Positions 51,717 through 61,540 of a stretch of 64,000 bases of DNA are shown here, piece after piece. The DNA is taken from the NCBI GenBank assembly GCA_949358305.1, contig OX442315.1, forward strand, positions 35,676,427 through 35,740,426, written 5' to 3'. A model generated the notes under the pieces. The model saw only the letters and a program-made list of their open reading frames with translations. It did no database searches and was not told the DNA's origin. Position numbers and translations under genes: made by a program. This stretch comes from Strigamia acuminata (taxonomy: Eukaryota > Arthropoda > Chilopoda > Geophilomorpha > Linotaeniidae). Within the stretch, counting starts at the first letter, position 1, and each line of letters begins with the position of its first letter.

Positions 51717-52815
51717 GATAAAAATCTCAAAGTTTACCTAGGATTTAATAAAGTTTTATTTAAAACTTGATGTGTGCTTATTTACATGTCTAAATTCGTG
51801 TAGAGATTTATAATCTCAACACCGGGGGACATAATAAATACACATTTTCGTCAGATTTATATTAAAATATAAATTTGTATCGGAATTGATTAGTTTCGAT
51901 AGATTATCTCTTTGATTGACTTTATTTGAGATATGCAGGTATTTTTTATTATTAAAAAATACGAAGATTTACTTGAAACAAGTGATCTCGTCTTCTCACG
52001 AAGACACGTGATTATCGAAGTGCGATTAAACCTCGAACCCGATTAAAAGGGGATAAAAATCCCAGGGTTCATTGCACACACACACTTCAACACGTGGACA
52101 CCGGTCTACTCGTCTCTACCTTTTCTTCGCACGTCGAGAAAGATTTAAACGAACGGACTTATCCATTAAGTGAGAGTTACAGAAATTTAGGAGTTCCTAA
52201 AGCGATAGTTACGTAAGTAAATTTTGAATTCTTTGTCAAAAGTTGTGAAAATATTCGTAACACTTGTATACGGCGTCCCGATAAAGTTTGATTAAAACTT
52301 GGAAAGATTCACGTGTAGTTATAAACGTGACTTAGCTAATTTAGCGGGGAAATTAATTATTCTATCGAATGAATTAGATGGCTTGAATTTAAACAAGTAT
52401 TTGTTAACTTAAGCGTAGTAGCACTAATTAAATTAAGTCGCGGTCGAGGCTTGGGTAATTTTTATTCGTAATAAATTCTCAACCGAAGTTTATTCGGTAT
52501 TTTATTTTTTTTTCACTCACACGTGGAATGGAATAATTAATTATTCAGAACTAGAATTTCTATTGAAAAGATAGCTAAAAAGAATTTTCGAGAGAAAACT
52601 CAACAAGTTGCGATTTTGAAAAAATCCTTCGGGCGAGTCTATTCTCTTGTCGGAAACACAAGGGGACATGAGTCATTAAGTGCCATGTGATACAAGTTAT
52701 AAATAACTCGGTTTACACGAAGTTGTTACGAACGTAGTTTACAATTTTTTTGAATACAAAGAATTTTGGGAGTTTGAAGTGAAAATTATTTTAATAAATG
52801 ATTTATTTGTTTAGA
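51717..52815 (+). promoter_or_regulatory. Spacer before the third ORF: PPT-like copy, promoter-like and splice signals
   Basis: 51821-51830 (ACCGGGGGAC) copies the polypurine tract found before the 3' LTR. A TATA-like GATAAAAATCCC lies near 52049. A strong donor, GTTAC|GTAAGT, is at 52213, and an acceptor, TTATTTGTTTAG, ends at 52814, one base before the ATG of the third ORF. These could make a spliced subgenomic message. No ORF is seen in the spacer. Confidence 0.45.
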
Positions 52816-54297
52816 ATGGGTTCGAATAAACATCATTCTAAACGCAGTCATCGTCGGCATCGACGAAGTTCCAGCTCCAGCTCGTCCACCTCAACGGAGG
52901 GAGAACAGCGTCGTTCCGCCGAACGGAATTTGATGAGGTTGCAACAAATTGCACCTGTGCCGACGTTCAACCTGACGCCGCTTCAATTGGCCGCGCTGAA
53001 TTGGATTGGCTCGCACCCGGAATGTCTTCCGCCCGACATGCAAGCAAATGCTCCATTGCCAACGGAAGTCTTTCCTGGAATAGGTGCGCAGCTGACAGTT
53101 CCAGTGGCCCAGTTGGCCCCGCTCGCGCAAGTGGTACACCCACCGACTAACGTCATCAGTGTCCCGTTGGCTCCACACACGCCAGTGTTCCAGCCACCCG
53201 TAGCAAGTGTTCCGCCAATCGTCGCGAATACTTCCGTTGTTAGTGCCCCAGTTACCACTGTAGCTGCGAATCCAGGATGGATTCCCGCCGGAGCAGAGTC
53301 GTCTGCCTCTTCGTCTGGATGGACGGAACCTCCGCCAGGAGCTTTTCGGCTACCCGCGTCGACGACCCGTCCCAACGCGCAGCGCATGGCTTATAAAGCC
53401 AAGAAGAAGGACGAGGCGGCCCAAAAGCGCCGTGAGCAGTGTGCGCGGGATATTGCGCAGGGAATTCCCCACGACAATATTGTCACCGACCAAGCGACGG
53501 AGACCATCTGTCCATTTTGTGTTGGTTGTGGTTGGTGTTGCGGTGCTTCCGCCGGCTCTTCTCTTATGAGATGCCCCAACTGCCGAGGCACGAAGGTGCG
53601 ACCGCGCTCAGAGCCCTGGCGCAAGGAGGTGGAACCCCATGTCGTGAAGGGGATGAAGCCCAACGAGAAGAGATGTTGGGCTCACTGCCCAATTTGTCGC
53701 GTGTTTCTCAACGCTCGAGGAGAAGCCGTTTACATCGACCCCAGGTTCCTCACGAAGGAAAGAGCCGCTGCCAATGCAGGACTGACGGTCGAAGCCTTTC
53801 GACACCCACCTTCGTCGAATGTATCCGAAGTTTCGGACGAAACGGTGCAAGAGGTTGAGAGCGTCGAGGAAGAAGTGGTAACTCGTCCGAGAACCATGTC
53901 TCGTGGGCGAGGATGCCTTACACTGGACAGAGCTAAAGCAATTGCCCAGGAGCAGCGACAAAACATCGTCGCTCGAGGACGAGCCCGTCGGCTCCAGAAG
54001 ATTGTGTCGGAGCAAGGTAAAAAACCGGAGGTTCCTCCAGTGGCCAAGTCGGATGTTTCCGACGAGTCGAAGTACGAGGATGCCGAGGAGAATCCGATTT
54101 CTATCGTCGACTTCGTGGCTGATCTTTTTGAAGATTTGCCGTTCCCTCCGCCGAGTCCGGCGGAAGTGGAAAAACCCGAGGAAGCAGTATTTTCCGCCGC
54201 CTCCACTGAGGCAACTGAAGAATCTTCAGATTTCCTAACCTCGACTGAAGTCGAGAAACCTGTTGAGAAGTCGACCAACGTCGAGAAGAAAGAATAG
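52816..54297 (+). CDS. Third ORF of element C, cysteine-rich, unknown function (493 aa)
   Basis: I do not recognise this protein. The start at 52816 (MGSNKHHSKR) follows a splice acceptor; an in-frame ATG at 52798 is upstream of it. N-terminus: basic, then SSSSSSSTST, SR-like. Residues about 45-190 are P/V/A-rich and may be disordered. Central domain, about 230-310: CPFCVGCGWCCG, then CPNCRGTKV, then CWAHCPICRVF, paired CxxC motifs like a DnaJ-type or treble-clef zinc fold. C-terminus: SRGRG and RARR basic patches, then an acidic E/P/S-rich tail ending VEKKE. There is no signal peptide or membrane segment, so it is not an envelope glycoprotein despite its env position. It is GC-richer than gag and pol. 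Confidence 0.85.
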   Translation: MGSNKHHSKRSHRRHRRSSSSSSSTSTEGEQRRSAERNLMRLQQIAPVPTFNLTPLQLAALNWIGSHPECLPPDMQANAPLPTEVFPGIGAQLTVPVAQLAPLAQVVHPPTNVISVPLAPHTPVFQPPVASVPPIVANTSVVSAPVTTVAANPGWIPAGAESSASSSGWTEPPPGAFRLPASTTRPNAQRMAYKAKKKDEAAQKRREQCARDIAQGIPHDNIVTDQATETICPFCVGCGWCCGASAGSSLMRCPNCRGTKVRPRSEPWRKEVEPHVVKGMKPNEKRCWAHCPICRVFLNARGEAVYIDPRFLTKERAAANAGLTVEAFRHPPSSNVSEVSDETVQEVESVEEEVVTRPRTMSRGRGCLTLDRAKAIAQEQRQNIVARGRARRLQKIVSEQGKKPEVPPVAKSDVSDESKYEDAEENPISIVDFVADLFEDLPFPPPSPAEVEKPEEAVFSAASTEATEESSDFLTSTEVEKPVEKSTNVEKKE

Positions 54298-55006
54298 AAG
54301 TAAAACATTTTTTTTTTCCGAGTGGATATTTTAAATTTAAAATATGCCAAGTGTTGTTTGTTGTGTTTTCAAGTGTGATTTCGTTTATTTCCGAATTAAG
54401 AATAATTTGTTTAAATGTTTGAAGATTTTTGAGCTAATTATTAATATTCCTAAGAATAAGTTAATTTTGAAAATTGGATTCAAGTTTGAATTCAATTTAT
54501 GTTGTTGATCTTGATTATTTTCATAATTAGATGTGGTTGAATTACATAAAGATTTGTGTGTTTTGTTTTCACTTTGATCAAAGTTTTAAAAGACTTCGAG
54601 TTGAAGTCAGTTTTCATTTTTATAACAACCGTAATAAAGAATGATTCGTAGTTTAGATTTGATAAATAAAATTTGCATAAATTTATTTAATGTCTCATCT
54701 GAATTATATAAACTACGGAGAAATTTATTTTGATCAGAGAAGTTAAGATTTCCTTTGAAATCCGCGCTGTCGAACATGAGAACGAGTTCGGACGAGTTCA
54801 TTTCGTTGCTTGGCAACCGGGAGATGTGCTGTGCGGGAAAGCCGATTAGTCTAATCGTCTACGCTGTTCCTGAAAGAAAGTAGTTGATTAATTTTAAATA
54901 AATTAAAAAAGAGTACGAGTTGAGTCTAACAATTCAATAGAATTTGGTGAACATTTCTTAAGATATTAAGAATGACAATTAAAGAGTTGGAAACTCTATG
55001 CTTGTC
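54298..55006 (+). other. Element C 3' untranslated interior
   Basis: AT-rich sequence between the third ORF and the polypurine tract. No coding sequence is seen. Confidence 0.6.
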
Positions 55007-55017
55007 ACCGGGGGATG
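55007..55017 (+). other. Polypurine tract of element C
   Basis: ACCGGGGGATG directly precedes the 3' LTR (TGTGACGG). The junction GGGGGATG-TGTGACGGTTA is the same as in element D. Confidence 0.8.
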
Positions 55018-56589
55018 TGTGACGGTTATAAAACCGTATTATCCAATGTTCACACTAGATGGCGCTGTTTGTCTAACGCGCGCAGTTTAAACTCGATAAA
55101 GTTGCGAGTTATATTAAAGAATTAATATAACGTTGCGAATAAAATATACAGTATTTTATTGGACTAAGCTAAGTATTATTTACTTGAGATATTGATTCTA
55201 TCGAATCAATATCCGGTTTTACTTACCTGTTGAAGATGACCAATCGGACTCTTCGGGACCCAGTTCAATATTAGGTCCGGACTAGTGATCCACGAATCCA
55301 TCGATTCAGACACCTGATTGGCTGTCGCCAATCTGATTGTTCTCTAGAACCATATAAGCTCTGGTTCTCACGAGCTCCCCCCTTGGCTTGATTCTGAATA
55401 TGTTTATATTGTTTGTATTGATAAGTTGTTATCGTTGGATCTCACTTTCTTTATCGACACATCAGGCCTCCTCAGCTCTCCACAAATAGTATTATTACTA
55501 GTTTGTTATTGCTTGTTGTAGGGCCCTTTCGGGAAGGCTAACTCCGGTAATAGACATGTTTCACACATGAAATGGCCCCGTAGTGTTAGCCAGCTGTTCT
55601 AAGGGACAGTAGGATTTCATACGGTGGCTTAGTATATCGCTCATGCACGGGAATGACTAACCCGTTAAACAAATGTCAAATTATATGATCGGTGATAGTC
55701 GCATCTATTTGCGAGATTCTCCGATCATAGGTCAGATGCTCTGCCAGAGCACATATACGAGAAGTCGAACTCGTTTAACAAATATGGGCAAACTGTTTTC
55801 CCAGGGTTCCGATGCAGTGCATTGGCCCTTCCGTTAAGTGGGCAAGACTTGTCCGAGGTCGGTAAAAGCCTTATTCACAGGCGACGCACCGGGTTGGTGG
55901 CCCGTGAGCAATTGCATTCATACCTTGCGCTAAACAAACACTCGGGTATTGGTAATGCCGATCTGGTAGTCCCCCAGGAACTGTTTACCCAGTGGTTGGT
56001 ACCACTGAAAGCGACTCGTCGCAGAAAACAAATACCCGGCGCCTGATCACGAGATCTTGTCGTCGTAAGGCATGCTGGCGGATGGAGTCTCAACAACTCC
56101 CGCGATGGTCCCCTCGACTATCGTGACTGTCCCCGCCCATAGAATAATAATATAACAATTCATTTGTTATATTACACTAATATTGTTTTGTTGAATTAAA
56201 TATGGAATATTCTAATGAATATTCCCGACCGAATACGAAGGACTCTTCGTATTAATAGATATCCGAGCTGCGGGACCGAATACGTCTCCGTAGCGCTAAC
56301 TGTGACGATGCCGCAAAGTCAGCCGCACCACTCGAACAGCATCGCCCGGAACCTCAACCAGTGTAGCCGCCGTTACACTTATCCAGAACCCCAACTCCAG
56401 TTGTAATGTTAATAAACATGTAATTATATCACACAAAATCGTAAGTTGTTATATTTGATCACATATTCACGTTGTACAGACTTCCGTAGCTTATCTCGGT
56501 TAGGTTATTTCTAGTTGTAGAAATGTCTTGTCTAAACCGATTTATCTCTTGTAATGGCTAATTATTCAGCCAAAAGTAGAATCGTCACA
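55018..56589 (+). repeat. 3' LTR of element C (1572 bp)
   Basis: Copy of 42537-44108, with the same small frames and the same length, followed by the ACTT duplication. Confidence 0.95.
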
Positions 56590-56593
56590 ACTT

Positions 56594-57594
56594 GATTTTC
56601 GTTCTTTGTGTTTTTAAACTTTTCAAATGGAAAGATACATTTCACAAACCATATTTTAAGTTGTTAGATTCCTAGATTCTTCTTCAGATTAATTCTCAAT
56701 AAAAGATAACTTTATAAATTATATAATTTATTGAGAGCAAATTCGCCATTTTTTGTTTCTTCTAATATTTCGGTCGAAATTATTAAAATAAAACTTTGTC
56801 AAATTCCTTAGTTTGATTTTCAGTGAAAAAATAAACAAAAAAAATTTAATTCTAAATTTTCGGGAGTAAATTATCGTTTTGTTTCTTTTAGTATTTCTGT
56901 TGAAATACTAAAGTGAAGATATATTTCCACAATTTTATCAGTCAAATTCCTGATTAACAAAAAATCGTTGTTTGTTTCTAAAAATATTTCTTGGAAAATA
57001 TTAAAGGAAACATTGTAAAAAAAATTAGAGGTTTGGCAGATGAAAAGAGACCTTTTTTGCTGGGGTCAATTTATTAGTCATTCAATCCCCTTTGCTAGGA
57101 TTCCCGCCGAGTGTCTGTTGGAAATAAATTCAACGCAACAACAAGTAAATGGGTAAAATTTACAAGTGAAGTTTTATTCTTGAGAAATAGGGGTTTAGTA
57201 AAAAGCTCTCTGATTGGCAGGTGACCATTGTTTTGTCCAACTCCATATCAACGACCTTTTCACCCACATTCCGTCCTGCACATGTGGCTCCCATCTGCTT
57301 TGGGGGTCAACGGCAACGTTGGCGCCTCCGTAACGACATTGGCAGACCGTTTAATTCCCTACAGTGCCTATTGTTTTATGAATACTACATTCTTGAACTG
57401 CGATTTTTCGATAGTTTTAAAATCTATTGTTCACTTTTTCTTTGAAAAAAATAAACTTTTAGATTTAACTATTTTGCTGGAAATATTTTAACATTCTCAA
57501 CTGAAGAATATGAAAGTATAAACGGTAATTTCTACTTGCAGTAATTCTGATTTTTCGAATGAAAAGATAACTCGAATAAATATTTAAATAAATG
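56594..57594. other. Right flank of element C, with a Copia-LTR-like patch
   Basis: AT-rich on both sides of a GC-richer block, 57060-57350. At 57116 TGTTGGAAATAAATTC, then CAACAACAAG and ACAAGTGAAGTTTTATTC, parallel the start of the element E LTR, so an old Copia solo LTR is possible. I see no clean end or target duplication, and no gene. Confidence 0.4.
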
Positions 57595-58212
57595 TTGCTT
57601 GATTGTGGCACTAGATGGCAATGAGCAATGGTTATAATTTAATGAGGCGATAGCTCATTGGCTGGGCAAAATACAAAATTGTGCTTTTTTGTGCAGTTCC
57701 GGTTGCCGTGACTTTCAAATTCTGTTCGTTCGTTTGGGCACACATTTAAAAGCGTCACATTTTGATTTAGAGCCAGTTTCAGGTAATATATAACGGTTAA
57801 AACACTCATTTTAAATTAAGGGTAAACTTTTATATATCAAAAGTGGTTTCTATGTATTTTTTAGGCGAGCTATCGGTGCACGAAAAGGAACTTTTGATCA
57901 TACGACAGAAAATACGAAACGGGTTCGAGTGAATCTGATTTAGGATTTCGGTAATTGACAAATATAAAACACATTTCATTTTTTAAAGGGTGAACACGAA
58001 ATATTTTGAATAGTTTAAGCGATTTTAAAACGTAATTATTTGCATGACTGCTTCAACTTTTACTTGAAAAACATTGTTTCACAACAATTGCATTTGTGGA
58101 CTTAATTTTGATTGATAAGAATACGGACAAATGGAAAAAATAAATAAATAAATAAAATAAAATAAAATAAAATAAAATAAAATAAATAAACCAAATGTTT
58201 CCTCTTTTGCAG
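57595..58212 (+). promoter_or_regulatory. Promoter and 5' intron of TPR gene 4
   Basis: Family block: GGCACTAGATGGC (57606), CTCATTGGCTGGG, TTTAAAA at 57745, initiator CCAGT with A at 57775 (30 nt apart), CAG|GTAATA at 57782/57783, acceptor CTCTTTTGCAG at 58212. A microsatellite lies in the intron. Confidence 0.65.
58135..58190 (+). repeat. AAATA/AATAA microsatellite
   Basis: About 56 nt of AAATA-type repeats in the intron of gene 4, absent from the introns of genes 1, 3 and 5. Confidence 0.9.
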
Positions 58213-59721
58213 ATGGCGTCCAACAAACAAAACTACAAGCTTGCCGAATTTGTAAAACAGCCACTTTATAAAAAGGGTTATAACTTTGATGTTAAAGTTC
58301 TGGAAGAGTTTTCGAAGAAGGGATCGGTAACTGCCGGAGAACTGAAGAAAGCACTCGTTCACTACAATCGAGCTGTTGAATTGTTTAACCGCGTTAGTAT
58401 TGTTGACTGTGTGCACCATCTTGCGGAAAGTATTTGCATCTCCGAGTTGGTTATAGATTGCATTTTTTGTAGTAAGGTGGTTGCTTTAACGAATGACAGG
58501 CGCGTCGATTTTACAAAGTTACCAGCAACCTTTAATAGGGATCTCAGGGTGTGTATCTCGACAAATAATATGTTTGCTCTAGAAAAAAATGCGGTGTTTC
58601 TTATGGAATCTATTCGCATTTTCCCCGATTTTGTTTGGTTTCGCCAAGCATTGGCCTCCGTGTACGGATTTCTGCAGGATTCAGCAAAGGGTTTAAGAGT
58701 GGTCAGTACTGCTTTAGATAAGTTCCCCCATAATGTCAATCTTTGGTTCGCTAAAGCAGATTTTCTGCACAATTCTGCAGAAGAAGGTACAAATAACGAA
58801 GTAGTAAAGCTCGCTTGCGCGAGTTTTCTGTCTTTGGCGCCACGTGACGACAGACGGGTGCCTTGGACTTATTACGTAATGGGGATGTGGAGCCGTCGTG
58901 AGAGGAATGAGGCGGAAAAGTATTACAGGATGGGTTTGGAAGCGGAGAAATTGCAGTTACCTTATTTCTTGCCGGTTGAATGTTTCGAAAAATCTTGTCT
59001 GAAGTCGATGTTGGCCCTGATGGGTGCGTGTATGCCCACAAAGTCAAGCGATGTGGCGCCGGTCGTTGTTGATGTGGCGCCGTTCATTGTTGATGAATTG
59101 ACGGAAGCGAAATTGACTGATCCTGGTCGAGTTGCAATAATAAAAGGACACAGGTCAAAAGTTGAAGAAATGTTTATTCTATCGAGAAATCGTGGCAATT
59201 CTATTGTCAAAACGACTTGCTGTCAAGGGTTGAAGCAAACTGCACCATCGAGTTTGGCAGATATCCGACCAATCCTTTTGAGTGAGATGGATCCATTTGC
59301 GAATCGAATATACGAGCAACGGGCGTTGAGTTTGGAGGTGATCGACGAGCCCGTGGTTGGAATGGATGGAATTCACGTGATTGTACAGGACAGAAATGGG
59401 GATGTGGAACGAGTGAGTGTTTACAATATCGATCAGCATATTTCGGTTCATGATAAGCTGGGTTATGGGTGCAAGATTGCTATTCGGAACCCTTATTTCA
59501 AGATTGCAATGGATGGAAAGCAATTGATTCGTGTGGATGATGTTGAAAGTGTTGTTTTTGTTGCGGGTCCAGACGAAAGTCGTTGTCGCTACTGTGGGAA
59601 GACCGGTTCCGTATCGAAGTGTAGCAGATGTAACAGAGCCGCTTACTGCGGTAAACAATGTCAGATGAATGATTGGAAGATTTTGAAGCATAAGTTAATT
59701 TGCTATTCTAATTTGTCTTAA
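58213..59721 (+). CDS. N-terminally deleted TPR protein with MYND finger (gene 4, 502 aa)
   Basis: The first nine residues (MASNKQNYK) are the family start; the next residue jumps to position about 605 of the full-length relatives (YKKGYNFDVKVLEEFSKK). So the N-terminal TPR and all Sel1 repeats are deleted in frame while promoter and intron are kept. The C-terminal TPR array (about 30-260) and linker follow. The only complete MYND finger in the window is at about 455-497, with seven cysteines and one histidine (CRYCGKTGSVSKC, CNRAAYCGKQC, HKLIC). MYND fingers bind proline-rich partner peptides. No SET domain is present, so it is not an SMYD methyltransferase. Confidence 0.88.
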   Translation: MASNKQNYKLAEFVKQPLYKKGYNFDVKVLEEFSKKGSVTAGELKKALVHYNRAVELFNRVSIVDCVHHLAESICISELVIDCIFCSKVVALTNDRRVDFTKLPATFNRDLRVCISTNNMFALEKNAVFLMESIRIFPDFVWFRQALASVYGFLQDSAKGLRVVSTALDKFPHNVNLWFAKADFLHNSAEEGTNNEVVKLACASFLSLAPRDDRRVPWTYYVMGMWSRRERNEAEKYYRMGLEAEKLQLPYFLPVECFEKSCLKSMLALMGACMPTKSSDVAPVVVDVAPFIVDELTEAKLTDPGRVAIIKGHRSKVEEMFILSRNRGNSIVKTTCCQGLKQTAPSSLADIRPILLSEMDPFANRIYEQRALSLEVIDEPVVGMDGIHVIVQDRNGDVERVSVYNIDQHISVHDKLGYGCKIAIRNPYFKIAMDGKQLIRVDDVESVVFVAGPDESRCRYCGKTGSVSKCSRCNRAAYCGKQCQMNDWKILKHKLICYSNLS

Positions 59722-61019
59722 TTGTGTAAAAATTTATTTTTTTATGTAATATTATCTTTACTATTTTGTAAAAGTTGAATTATGAGATGATTAATAACAT
59801 TTTTAATTAAACTTGGATTTGTTATTCTAATTTGTCTTAATTGTGTAATCATTTATTGTTTTGTGTAACTTTAGTACGTATTTCATTTTAGTAAACATGC
59901 TTTCTTCCGCTAGTAAAATTTTGATTTGTAAGTTTTGTTGTAAGTTTAAATTACTTTAATTTAGCATTCGTTGCTTTTTGTTTTCTTTCTATGAGTATTA
60001 GTTTTCTTCGCCCTTCAGCTCTTGTGCTTTTTATGTCTGCTTATATCTATGGGACGAGTAACACAACTACACTCCTTCTTTCCACAGTTTGTACAATAAC
60101 CAACTTTATATTTTCAAACTAACAAGTAAGCATTGGGGACAGGGGACTCCTCAGTCAGGAGTGACTAATGCTATTTCTTGGTTTTTCGCATGACCTTGTG
60201 TTTTTTCTTAAGAAGGGGGGGGGGGAACCCTCTCTTCCTACTGCAAACCTCACCTTAACTGTTTTTTTTTTAATGTGATGAGGAATTGGGCACTTATTTA
60301 GTTGCAATGTGGTTAGTCATTCCTGGTTTGTGTCTGTCAAGTACAGCAGGCACTTTGGGTTTTCAAACTCAGTGTTGTTTTTATCCACGAGATATTATGG
60401 TGGGAATGGTAACTGCATTAAACGTTGCTATTGTTCATGTTATCAGCCGTAATTTATTTTACTCGTACGCCATTACAAGTACTCTGGATTAATCATCCAC
60501 CAATTACGGTACAACTCTACAGACGACCAGCGTCGACTAGTGACAATATTAGAACTAATGTAAAACAAACAAACACTACACTCACAAGTCAGTAGTTAAA
60601 CTCTTTGATAATATCAGTTTAAATTTAATATGTTATTCCAACCATCAACTCATATTATGTCACCCAGACGACAAACTGAACTTGTAGAAGACGAAGGGAT
60701 AGGGGTTAATGAGTCCCCCTACCCCCAGCGCCTTCTTCTTCACCAAGGCCTATAACTCCTCACGTATTTTCTCTCAAACGATCAAAAACTGCTTTTTGTG
60801 CACCCATAGTTCGCCTGAAAATACACAGAAACCACTTTTAATATACCTGAAACCGGCTCTAACTGAAAATGTAACGCTTCAACCTGTCATCAAACGAAAT
60901 TGAAACTAATAACCTAACCTTTGAGGTATATTTTCCAATTAATTTCTAAAGAAAAATAATACTTCACTGTCTTGCTTGTGTGAACGTAGTCACTGCCTAA
61001 AAATATAATTAAATAAATG
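59722..61019. repeat. 3' flank of gene 4 and segmental duplication
   Basis: 59722-59990 parallels 35661-35930. 60130-60330 parallels 32140-32330. 60340-60910 parallels 38920-39009 joined to 39491-40075 and includes the TTAA empty site at 60418. 60745-60905 is a second orphan minus-strand family promoter. 60915-60985 parallels 41990-42055. No gene is seen. Confidence 0.65.
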
Positions 61020-61540
61020 TTGCTTGATTGTGGCACTAGATGGCAATGAGCAACGGTTGTAATTTAATGAGGCGATAGCTCATTGGCTGGGCAAAATGCA
61101 ATACTGGGCTTTTTTGTGCAGTTCCGGTTGCCGTGATTTTCAAATCCTGTTCGTTCGTTTGGGCACACATTTAAAAGCGTCACATTTTGATTTAGTCAGT
61201 TTCAGGTAATATATAACTTGTTTTAAATTAAGGCTAAACTTATACATCAAAAGTGGTTTCTATTTTTTTTTTAGGAGAGCTATCGGTGCACGAAAAGGAA
61301 CTTTTGATCACACGACAGCAAATACGTAACTGGTTCAAGTGAATCTGATTTAGGATTTCGGTAATTGACAAATATAAAACACATTTCATTTTTAAAAGGG
61401 GAAAAAAACGAAATAATTTGAATAGTTTAAACGATTTTTACCGTAACTTTTGTTTGAAAACGTAATTACTTGATAAGAATACGGAAAAATGCAAAAAATA
61501 ATATTGAGAATTTAACAACAAAATGTTTCTTCTTTCGCAG
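61020..61540 (+). promoter_or_regulatory. Promoter and 5' intron of TPR gene 5
   Basis: Family block: GGCACTAGATGGC (61031), CTCATTGGCTGGG, TTTAAAA at 61170, TCAGT with A at 61198 (28 nt), CAG|GTAATA at 61205/61206, acceptor CTTCTTTCGCAG at 61540. Confidence 0.65.

Larger units (their letters stand above)
42537..56589 (+). mobile_element. Element C: complete Gypsy element with third ORF (14.05 kb)
   Basis: LTRs of exactly 1572 bp at both ends, apparently identical, and a 4-bp target duplication ACTT (42533-42536, 56590-56593). Interior: tRNA-Gln primer site, 1.1-kb leader, gag, pol in the -1 frame, about 1 kb spacer, a third ORF, and a polypurine tract. All catalytic motifs are intact, so it looks autonomous and recently moved. 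At 14 kb it is large for the group. Confidence 0.95.

Noticed and set aside
52816-54297. Envelope glycoprotein
   Set aside because: The position fits, but there is no signal peptide, no hydrophobic fusion or membrane segment and no glycoprotein-like cysteine pattern.
53730-54350. 206-codon minus frame opposite the third ORF of element C
   Set aside because: It is antisense to an ORF with strong GC bias, which suppresses stops on the other strand. There is no recognisable sequence or start context.
58213-59721. SMYD-type lysine methyltransferase
   Set aside because: MYND and TPR are present but no SET domain motifs are found in gene 4 or in the longer paralogues.
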